Shown here: positions 57,576 to 64,000 of the stretch, piece after piece
How the letters are laid out: each line of letters starts with the position of its first letter
Numbering within the stretch: the first letter of the stretch is position 1
Assembly (NCBI GenBank): GCA_947492525.1
Contig: CANLNQ010000002.1
Span: forward strand, 124,001-188,000
Reading direction: 5' to 3'
Origin: an uncultured Granulosicoccus sp.
GTDB lineage: Bacteria > Pseudomonadota > Gammaproteobacteria > Granulosicoccales > Granulosicoccaceae
DNA length: 64,000 bases
Program-made: the position numbers and the translations under genes
Notes under the pieces: generated by a model
The model's input: the letters and a program-made list of their open reading frames with translations, nothing else
Told to the model about the DNA's origin: nothing
Database searches by the model: none

Positions 57576-58640
57576 ATTACCGGTCAGACTGACAAGACCT
57601 TTCCCTCCACCGAACCCACCGCCGAGGCGGAGGAATCCGAATCGATCCGGGTCGAACCGGAGTGGGCCGGCAAGCGGCTGGACGCCGTGGCGGCCATGGT
57701 GTTCGACACCTATTCACGCAGTCGCCTGCAGAGCTGGATTGCCGAGGGTTATCTGACCGTGGATGGCAAACAGCGGCGCACCCGCGACAAGATGCTCGGT
57801 GGCGAGCTGCTGAGCCTGCAACTGCCTCCCGATCTGCTGGCCGACATGCTCTCCGAGGCAGATGGTGACGGTGTGTCCAGTTTCGTGCCCGAGCCGATCG
57901 ATCTGGACATCGTGTACGAAGATGAACACATTCTGGTCATCAACAAGCCGGCAGGTCTGGTCATGCACCCGGCGCCGGGCAATCGGCGTGGCACGCTGCT
58001 CAACGGTCTGCTGCACTACAGTGCCGCTCAGGCCGGTGTGCCGCGCGCCGGCATCGTGCATCGGCTCGACAAGGAAACCTCGGGGCTGTGCGTGGTAGCC
58101 CGAACGCTGGAGGCACATACGCATCTGGTTCGTCAGCTGCAGGCGCGCGAAATGGGCAGAACCTACACCGCGGTGGTGATCGGTGATGTGCCCATCAACG
58201 GCACCATCGACGCACCCATCGGCAGGCACCCCCGAGATCGCAAGCGCATGGCCGTGATCGACAGCGGCAAGCCTGCGGTCACCCATTTCGAGTGCGTGGA
58301 GCGCTATCTGGGGTGTGCCCGAGTCATGGTCAAGCTGGAAACCGGTCGCACCCACCAGATTCGGGTGCACATGACCCATATCGGGCATGCGCTGGTCGGC
58401 GACCCGTCCTATGGCAGACGACTGGCGGTACTGCCTCGGCAAGTGGCCGAAGTCCCTGCCGTGGCCGCCTTCAAGCGCCAGGCCCTGCATGCCACACGCC
58501 TGACGCTGATCAATCCGGGCAATGAGGAAGAGATGAGTTTCGAGGCCCCGATGCCGGACGACATGCAGCATCTGTGCGCCGAACTGCACGACATCGCCGA
58601 GACGGCATTACAGGAAGAGAGTGACAGACACAATGGCTGA
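57576..58640 (+). CDS. rluD: 23S rRNA pseudouridine synthase RluD, apparent ATT start
   Basis: Forms pseudouridines 1911/1915/1917 in helix 69 of 23S rRNA. The protein has an N-terminal S4 domain beginning WAGKRLDAVAAMVFDTYSRS and the catalytic core with VPRAGIVHRLDKETSGLCVV (catalytic Asp) and LETGRTHQIRVHMTHIGHAL. The S4 domain starts upstream of the first canonical start codons (GTG 57678, ATG 57687), which would cut into it. The frame is open from 57543, after TAG 57540-57542, and contains no ATG, GTG or TTG before 57678. ATT at 57576 has AGGAG (57564-57568) seven bases upstream, ideal spacing, giving 354 residues with an acidic N-terminal extension. I therefore infer ATT initiation. Confidence 0.88.
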   Translation: MTGQTDKTFPSTEPTAEAEESESIRVEPEWAGKRLDAVAAMVFDTYSRSRLQSWIAEGYLTVDGKQRRTRDKMLGGELLSLQLPPDLLADMLSEADGDGVSSFVPEPIDLDIVYEDEHILVINKPAGLVMHPAPGNRRGTLLNGLLHYSAAQAGVPRAGIVHRLDKETSGLCVVARTLEAHTHLVRQLQAREMGRTYTAVVIGDVPINGTIDAPIGRHPRDRKRMAVIDSGKPAVTHFECVERYLGCARVMVKLETGRTHQIRVHMTHIGHALVGDPSYGRRLAVLPRQVAEVPAVAAFKRQALHATRLTLINPGNEEEMSFEAPMPDDMQHLCAELHDIAETALQEESDRHNG

Positions 58641-59517
58641 GTCGGGCAGCCGGCAGGGGCTGGCACAGGAGCAGGCAGTGGTGACGGAGGATCTTGCATC
58701 AGGGCGGAGCTTTGGTGTCATTACCGGCCTGACTCCTCAATGGCAGGTGTCTTCCGGGGTCACGGCATTTTCCACGACACGAGTCGGAGGCGTCAGTGCC
58801 GCGCCATTCGATTCGCTGAATCTGGGCCTGCATGTCGGCGATGAGCGGGAGGCGGTGCAGGAGAACCGGCGCCGTGTACAGCAATCCTTTGCGCTGCCGG
58901 CCGAACCGTGCTGGCTGAACCAGACACACAGTAATGACATCGTGGCCGTTGGTGAAGGTGGCTGCAGAGAATGTGCGGACGCCGATCCCTCCACGGGCAA
59001 GGCACCCTGCGCCGATGGCGCCTGGACGGACCAGACAAACACCGTGCTGGCGGTACTGACCGCCGATTGCCTGCCCGTGGTCATCAGTGATACGGCAGGC
59101 CGACAACTGGCGGTGGTGCATGCCGGTTGGCGGGGACTGGCAGCAGGTATCCTGGAGAACGCGCTGGCGAAGTTCTCAGCCGATGTGCAGCTGCATGCCT
59201 GGCTCGGGCCTGCCATCGGTCCTGATGCCTTCGAGGTCGGTGAGGAAGTTCGCCAGGCCTTTGTCGAACGCAGGGGCGAACATGCCGCCGCATTCCTGCC
59301 GGGTCAGCCAGATCCTGCGGCGGCGTCCGGCGTCAAATTCTGGGCAGATATCTACGCTCTGGCGCGGGCCGAGTTGCAAGCCTGTCGCTCCGTGAATGTG
59401 ACTGGCGGAGACTACTGCACGGTCAGTCAACCGCACTGGTTTCATTCCCACCGGCGCGACGGACTGCGCAGCGGTCGACTGGTCACGGTGGCATGGATGG
59501 ATACACCGGCCGACTGA
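58621..59517 (+). CDS. pgeF: Laccase-domain (YfiH/PgeF) protein
   Basis: Family of multicopper-oxidase-like cytoplasmic proteins; PgeF in E. coli removes misincorporated amino acids from peptidoglycan precursors. 298 residues; GVTAFSTTRVGGVSAAPFDS, WLNQTHSNDIVAV, TVLAVLTADCLPVVISDTAG, AVVHAGWRGLAAGILENAL and the C-terminal WFHSHRRDG with the His/Cys metal ligands. GTG 58621 follows AGGAAGAG and overlaps rluD by 20 bases; ATG 58633 in an eight-base ATGGCTGA overlap is the alternative. Confidence 0.93.
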   Translation: MTDTMAESGSRQGLAQEQAVVTEDLASGRSFGVITGLTPQWQVSSGVTAFSTTRVGGVSAAPFDSLNLGLHVGDEREAVQENRRRVQQSFALPAEPCWLNQTHSNDIVAVGEGGCRECADADPSTGKAPCADGAWTDQTNTVLAVLTADCLPVVISDTAGRQLAVVHAGWRGLAAGILENALAKFSADVQLHAWLGPAIGPDAFEVGEEVRQAFVERRGEHAAAFLPGQPDPAAASGVKFWADIYALARAELQACRSVNVTGGDYCTVSQPHWFHSHRRDGLRSGRLVTVAWMDTPAD

Positions 59518-59523
59518 GATCTT

Positions 59524-59551
59524 TTGACCTTTCTCATAGTAACCCTACAAA
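59524..59551 (+). promoter_or_regulatory. Candidate sigma70 promoter of clpB
   Basis: TTGACC (59524-59529), a 16-base spacer and TACAAA (59546-59551). Confidence 0.4.
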
Positions 59552-59556
59552 AGATG

Positions 59557-59586
59557 TTGAATTGATTCTCAGCAGCACCACCTTAT
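59557..59586 (+). promoter_or_regulatory. Candidate heat-shock (sigma32) promoter of clpB
   Basis: TTGAATT (59557-59563) and CACCTTAT (59579-59586) with a 15-base spacer resemble the CTTGAAA / CCCCATnT elements. clpB is usually sigma32-controlled. The match is partial. Confidence 0.4.
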
Positions 59587-59624
59587 GGCAATCTGAATAA
59601 CACGATTGCCATGAGGTAAATCTG

Positions 59625-62234
59625 ATGAGAATGGACAAACTGACCAGCAAATTTCAGCTGGCATTGCAAGACGCACAGTCATTGGCTCTGGGTCGCGATC
59701 ATCAATTCATCGAGCCGGCCCATCTGATGGTGGCCATGCTTGATCAGGATGGTAGCGGCGTCAGTCCATTGCTTGCACAATCCGGCGTCAACGTGAACGG
59801 CTTGCGCGTCGGCCTGGATCAGGCGCTCGAACGCCTGGCCAAGGTAGAAGGTGGCAGCGGGCAGCTGCATGTTTCCAACGAACTGGGTCGTCTGCTCAAT
59901 CTGACTGACAAGGCAGCACAGAAGCGCGGGGACCAGTACATTTCTTCCGAAGTCTTCGTGCTGGCAGCGCTGGAAGACAAGAAGAACTCACTGGCCGAGG
60001 TGATGCTGAGTCACGGTGCCAACCTGAGCGCGATCCAGAAGACCATCGAAGACGTGCAGGGCGGCCCGGTCAACGATCCCAATGCCGAAGACAATCGCAA
60101 GGCCCTGGAAAAGTACACCATCGACCTGACCGAGCGTGCCGAGCAAGGCAAGATTGACCCCGTCATCGGACGTGATGACGAGATTCGTCGTGCCATCCAG
60201 GTATTGCAGCGTCGAACGAAGAACAATCCGGTCATCATCGGTGAACCGGGGGTGGGCAAGACCGCCCTGGTGGAGGGGCTGGCGCAGCGCATCGTCGATG
60301 GTCAGGTACCCGACGGCATTAAGAACAAGCGGGTGCTGTCTCTGGACATGGGCGCACTGATTGCCGGTGCCAAGTTCCGCGGTGAATTTGAAGAGCGTCT
60401 GAAGGCGGTATTGGCGGATCTGGCCAAGCAGGAAGGACAGGTCATCCTGTTCATCGACGAGATCCATACCATGGTGGGTGCCGGCAAGGCCGAAGGCTCC
60501 ATGGATGCCGGCAATATGCTCAAGCCAGCCCTGGCTCGTGGTGAGCTGCATTGCATTGGCGCGACCACACTCGATGAATATCGCCAGAACATCGAAAAGG
60601 ATGCCGCTCTGGAGCGACGCTTCCAGAAGATCATCGTCGATGAACCGACCGTGGAAGATACCATTGCCATCCTGCGTGGCCTGAAGGAGCGTTATGAGGT
60701 TCACCATGGGGTGGATATCACCGATCCTGCCATCGTGGCTGCCGCGACCCTGTCGCATCGCTATATCAGTGATCGGCAGCTGCCGGACAAGGCAATCGAC
60801 CTGATCGATGAAGCCGCCTCGCATATCCGCATGGAAATCGACTCCAAGCCCGAAGAGCTGGATCGACTGGAGCGGCGCATCATCCAGATGAAGATCGAAC
60901 GAGAAGCACTGGTCAAGGAAACCGACGAAGCCTCGGTACAACGCCTGGCGACACTGGACGAGGATGTGGCAGCACTGGAGAAGGAGTTCGCCGATCTGGA
61001 GGAAATCTGGAATTCGGAGAAGGCCACCGTGCAGAATGCGGCGGGCATCAAGGAAGAGCTGGAGCGCGTTCGACTCGAGCTGGAAACCGCCCGTCGAGCC
61101 GGAGATCTTGCACGCATGTCAGAGCTGCAGTACGGACAGATTCCGGCACTGGAGAAATCCCTGGCAGAGGCCATCGAGAATACCGATGACCAGGAAATGA
61201 CTCTGCTGCGCACCAATGTCACGGCAGATGAAATTGCCGAGGTGGTGGCCAAGTGGACTGGTATCCCGGTCAGCAAGATGATGGAAGGCGAGAAGGACAA
61301 GCTGCTGCGCATGGAGGCCGAACTGGGCAAGCGTGTGGTCGGCCAGCTGGAAGCGGTACAGGCGGTGTCTGATGCCATCCGTCGTTCTCGGGCGGGTCTG
61401 TCGGATCCGGGGCGTCCCATCGGCTCTTTCCTGTTCCTCGGGCCCACCGGTGTGGGCAAGACCGAACTGACCAAGGCATTGGCCGACTTCATGTTCGATG
61501 CCGATGACGCCATGGTGCGTATCGACATGTCCGAATTCATGGAGAAGCATTCCGTGGCGCGCCTGATCGGCGCACCTCCGGGCTACGTCGGCTATGAAGA
61601 GGGCGGCTATCTGACAGAAGCGGTTCGCCGCAAGCCGTATTCGGTCATCCTGCTGGACGAGGTGGAGAAGGCGCACAGCGATGTGTTCAACATCCTGCTG
61701 CAGGTACTGGATGATGGACGACTGACCGATGGTCAGGGCCGGACAGTGGATTTTCGCAACACGGTCATCGTCATGACATCCAACCTGGGCAGCCAGGTCA
61801 TTCAGGAACTGGCAGGGGACGACAATTACGAGGCGATGAAGTCCGCCGTGATGGAAATCGTGGGTCAGCACTTCCGGCCCGAGTTCATCAATCGGGTGGA
61901 TGAGACGGTGGTGTTCAAGCCATTGTCGAGCGAGAACATCCGCATGATTGCCGGCTTCCAGGTACAGCACCTGGCTCAGCGTCTGCAGGAGCGTCAGCTC
62001 GAACTGGTGGTGACCGATGCCGCTCTGGATCTGCTGGGAGCGGCAGGGTTCGATCCCGTCTACGGGGCCAGACCATTGCGGCGCGAGATCCAGCAGCAGG
62101 TCGAGAATCCTCTGGCACAGTCCATCCTGTCGGGTGACTTCATGCCGGGGGATACCGTGTTCATCGATGCCAAAGACGGACAGCTGGTGTTCAGCAACAC
62201 CGAAGCCAGACCCAGCGTGGCCGTCGTTCACTGA
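59625..62234 (+). CDS. clpB: Chaperone disaggregase ClpB
   Basis: Hsp100 that rescues aggregated proteins together with DnaK. 869 residues: Clp-N domain (~1-145), first AAA+ with [20 protein letters not shown], the M-domain coiled coil (~410-525) that distinguishes ClpB from ClpA/C, and second AAA+ with [20 protein letters not shown] and the pore loop [13 protein letters not shown]. Motifs are complete. Start ATG 59625 after GAGGTAA; ATG 59631 is close by. Confidence 0.98.
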   Translation: MRMDKLTSKFQLALQDAQSLALGRDHQFIEPAHLMVAMLDQDGSGVSPLLAQSGVNVNGLRVGLDQALERLAKVEGGSGQLHVSNELGRLLNLTDKAAQKRGDQYISSEVFVLAALEDKKNSLAEVMLSHGANLSAIQKTIEDVQGGPVNDPNAEDNRKALEKYTIDLTERAEQGKIDPVIGRDDEIRRAIQVLQRRTKNNPVIIGEPGVGKTALVEGLAQRIVDGQVPDGIKNKRVLSLDMGALIAGAKFRGEFEERLKAVLADLAKQEGQVILFIDEIHTMVGAGKAEGSMDAGNMLKPALARGELHCIGATTLDEYRQNIEKDAALERRFQKIIVDEPTVEDTIAILRGLKERYEVHHGVDITDPAIVAAATLSHRYISDRQLPDKAIDLIDEAASHIRMEIDSKPEELDRLERRIIQMKIEREALVKETDEASVQRLATLDEDVAALEKEFADLEEIWNSEKATVQNAAGIKEELERVRLELETARRAGDLARMSELQYGQIPALEKSLAEAIENTDDQEMTLLRTNVTADEIAEVVAKWTGIPVSKMMEGEKDKLLRMEAELGKRVVGQLEAVQAVSDAIRRSRAGLSDPGRPIGSFLFLGPTGVGKTELTKALADFMFDADDAMVRIDMSEFMEKHSVARLIGAPPGYVGYEEGGYLTEAVRRKPYSVILLDEVEKAHSDVFNILLQVLDDGRLTDGQGRTVDFRNTVIVMTSNLGSQVIQELAGDDNYEAMKSAVMEIVGQHFRPEFINRVDETVVFKPLSSENIRMIAGFQVQHLAQRLQERQLELVVTDAALDLLGAAGFDPVYGARPLRREIQQQVENPLAQSILSGDFMPGDTVFIDAKDGQLVFSNTEARPSVAVVH

Positions 62235-62267
62235 TTCAAGGGACGACCATCGCTGGAAATGAGCGAG

Positions 62268-62293
62268 CAGCCCGGGGGCAAACTCCCGGGCTG
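62268..62293 (+). terminator. Hairpin after clpB
   Basis: CAGCCCGGG (62268-62276) / CCCGGGCTG (62285-62293), a nine-base perfect stem with an eight-base loop; followed by TTCTGCGTTT, a weak T-rich stretch. Probable terminator. Confidence 0.7.
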
Positions 62294-62319
62294 TTCTGCG
62301 TTTGGGGGAAGCACTTTTT

Positions 62320-62336
62320 ACTGCCCTCAGGGCAGT
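62320..62336. repeat. 17-base near-perfect palindrome
   Basis: ACTGCCCT (62320-62327), a central C, then AGGGCAGT (62329-62336). It may be a second weak terminator (followed by GTTTGTC) or a protein-binding dyad upstream of the last gene. Confidence 0.6.
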
Positions 62337-62453
62337 GTTTGTCAATCTTGCCGGGTTTGAAAAACTATTTTTCACGGCTGCATCTTTTCGGTCTCGCGCT
62401 ACGTTGCTCTTGGTATCCGGTCTGCAGAGACCTTCAACGGAAGAGCGAGAAAA

Positions 62454-64000
62454 ATGAAGCAACGTAACAACCATTCGACTATCTCCAATGAGCAAGAACG
62501 TGTCGCGCAGCCTGATGCGGCAGGTGCTCATCGTTTCATGCGACGTCCATTGGTCGTGGCCATGGCACTGGCAGCACTTTCACTCAGTGCCTGCAGTGAC
62601 GATGACGACTCGAATGACATGACCGGTGGTGAGGCCGGTATTCCTCAGGGCCGTTTTGCCGTTGCCATGAACGATGGGCAGACACCCGGCAGTGTGTCCA
62701 TCCTTGCACCGGATATCGCCACCGAGAGAAGTACGCTGTCTACCGGTGCGAATCAGGGCCTGAGTATCGGCGCCGATGGCACGCTGTATCAGAACTCCGA
62801 TGCAGCAGGCAGCGAAGGCATACGTGCCTTCAATCGTGCCGTTGATCGCGCGGACATGGATGAATTCGGCCTGCTCGACCGAAAGGTGGGCAACAGCCCG
62901 GGCAAGGGTCTGGCAAGCTTGTCGGGCATGGGGCTGATGGCCTCCTGTGATGTCACTGATCAGACAGCCGACCTGAAGCTGTATTCCACCTCGGCAGGCG
63001 ATCAGGCGATGCCCGTGGCTCAGGTGGACTTGCCGGCCAGTTGCTGGGACAGTGCTTATGACGCCGACAACGACCGCCTCTACCTGGCCATGACGGATGG
63101 CACCCTGGGTATTGTCGACGCGGTTGCCGAGTCGGGACTGCTGATGCCGGAGGAAGGCTCATCAATGGTCAGCCTCGGCACCGACATCATTGATCGAATG
63201 ATTCGTGTGGTGGATGATGAAGGCATGCAGCGTTCGGTCAATTTCCATGGCGTGGCGGTCGAAAACGGCAGTGTGCTGGTCTCTGATGTGGGCAGCGCCG
63301 ACTCAGCCACCGATGGCGCCTTGTACGTGTTTGCGGACGATGGCGAACTGGACGGTGATCAGAACACCACGGCCATCGAAGGCCCCATGACCCTGCTGGG
63401 CAATCCGGTGGATGTCCTGCTGGTTGATGGTTCTGCCATCGTTGCGGAGAAATCCAATGACGCCATTCTCGTCTTCAACAACGTGGCGACACTGGCCGGA
63501 GATGTTGCGCCTGCTTTCACCCGCGCCTATACCAAGCCGGAATCGCTGGTGCAGTTCCCTGAAGAGGAAGAAGTGACTGACGCGTCGGATCTTGCGGCCG
63601 GCACCGCCGTATCACGATTGCTGGTCAGTCAGAATCCGACTGTCATGCAGCAGGGTGCAGAAGCGGTGGACAACTCGGCCGTTGGCCGCATCCTGGTCGT
63701 GGACCTGCCGGCTGATGGTATGGCGGAACCCTTGTCGGTCATGGCAGGGATGGTATCGGGCGATGCCGGACAGGAAACGTTCCGCACCCTTGAGAACATC
63801 CAGCTGGATAGTCAGGGCAACGGTTACGCCGTCTTTGACAGTACGGATGGTTCCGCGATCTCCGAGCGTGGCCTGCTGGCCATCGACAGGCTGGACAGCC
63901 GAGAAGGCAGCAGTGTGGATACCACTACCCGGGATCGCCTGATAGGCGGTGCCAATGCCGGCCTGACCAGTCCGAAGGGCGTCGAGATCGCGGCAGAGCA
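62454..64000 (+). CDS. Predicted secreted lipoprotein of unknown function (3' end outside window)
   Basis: An open frame of at least 515 codons running off the window. From ATG 62454 there are 28 polar residues before a lipoprotein signal peptide (MRRPLVVAMALAALSLSAC), with Cys47, followed by an acidic SDDDDSND stretch. Starting at ATG 62538 instead would put the Cys at 19, a more usual length; but GGAAGAG lies eight bases before 62454. The exported part is acidic and has repeated patterns such as LSIGADGTLYQNSD, NDRLYLAMTDGTLGIVDAV and GALYVFADDGELDGD that suggest a beta-propeller. No enzymatic motif seen. Function unknown. Confidence 0.7.
   Translation, partial: MKQRNNHSTISNEQERVAQPDAAGAHRFMRRPLVVAMALAALSLSACSDDDDSNDMTGGEAGIPQGRFAVAMNDGQTPGSVSILAPDIATERSTLSTGANQGLSIGADGTLYQNSDAAGSEGIRAFNRAVDRADMDEFGLLDRKVGNSPGKGLASLSGMGLMASCDVTDQTADLKLYSTSAGDQAMPVAQVDLPASCWDSAYDADNDRLYLAMTDGTLGIVDAVAESGLLMPEEGSSMVSLGTDIIDRMIRVVDDEGMQRSVNFHGVAVENGSVLVSDVGSADSATDGALYVFADDGELDGDQNTTAIEGPMTLLGNPVDVLLVDGSAIVAEKSNDAILVFNNVATLAGDVAPAFTRAYTKPESLVQFPEEEEVTDASDLAAGTAVSRLLVSQNPTVMQQGAEAVDNSAVGRILVVDLPADGMAEPLSVMAGMVSGDAGQETFRTLENIQLDSQGNGYAVFDSTDGSAISERGLLAIDRLDSREGSSVDTTTRDRLIGGANAGLTSPKGVEIAAE

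Noticed and set aside
57543-57690. Frameshift or pseudogene at the rluD 5' end
   Set aside because: The frame is continuous through the whole S4 and catalytic domains, and a well-placed ribosome site precedes ATT, so non-canonical initiation explains it without a lesion.

Overview
The window reads as a contiguous piece of a gammaproteobacterial chromosome, moderately GC-rich by eye. The evidence is the canonical division and cell wall (dcw) cluster, a type IV pilus locus with PilSR, LpxC and BamD (so a Gram-negative outer membrane), petABC-sspAB, and a class A RNase P RNA between rsmI and mraZ. Gene order resembles Pseudomonas from memory (mlaCB...murA-hisG...degS/algW; petABC-sspAB; yraN-lpoA-rsmI-rnpB-mraZ; ftsZ-lpxC-DUF721-M23-secA-argJ; coaE-pilD-pilC-pilB-pilA; pilR-pilS-bamD-rluD-pgeF-clpB), with local insertions. 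The genus cannot be fixed from sequence alone. I saw no tRNA, CRISPR array, insertion sequence or phage gene.

Layout. 1-3.7 kb: end of an Mla lipid-transport operon (mlaC, mlaB), then a periplasmic PDC-type sensor protein and a chemoreceptor. 3.9-7 kb: murA, short-form hisG and a DAHP synthase. 7.1-11.3 kb: a HAMP-only membrane protein, a secreted TPR-metzincin with a GlyGly-CTERM-like tail, and a convergent DegS/AlgW-type protease. 11.7-15.6 kb: cytochrome bc1 complex (petABC) and sspAB. 15.9-21.4 kb: a LuxR-type solo regulator, yraN, lpoA, rsmI, rnpB and an unrecognised zinc-ribbon protein. 21.9-40.1 kb: mraZ, rsmH, ftsL, ftsI, murE, murF, mraY, murD, ftsW, murG, murC, ddlB, ftsQ, ftsA, ftsZ and lpxC, with nearly every junction overlapping. 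40.3-46.6 kb: DUF721 (DciA-like), an M23 peptidase, secA, argJ and a MutT-type Nudix gene. 46.7-56.5 kb: coaE, a small lipoprotein, pilD, pilC, pilB, pilA, pilR and pilS on the minus strand. 56.7-64 kb: bamD, rluD, pgeF, clpB and an unfinished secreted protein.

How the genes fit together. Most of the window builds, divides and maintains the envelope: precursor synthesis (murA, murC-F, mraY, murG, ddlB), septal synthesis (ftsL, ftsI, ftsW, ftsQ, ftsA, ftsZ), PBP activation (lpoA), LPS commitment (lpxC), outer-membrane assembly and lipid transport (bamD, mlaBC) and secretion (secA). The pilus locus carries its own regulatory logic: pilSR upstream of a pilA with a sigma54-type promoter and three GTGACA motifs about 100-160 bp upstream of it.

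Most unusual items: an apparent ATT start codon for rluD; a five-codon minicistron bridging ftsQ and ftsA; two divergent gene pairs whose start codons interlock in one CATG; a run of five tandem repeats between 40 and 53.5 kb, one of them a His-rich insert in PilD; and the accessory HAMP / metzincin cluster.
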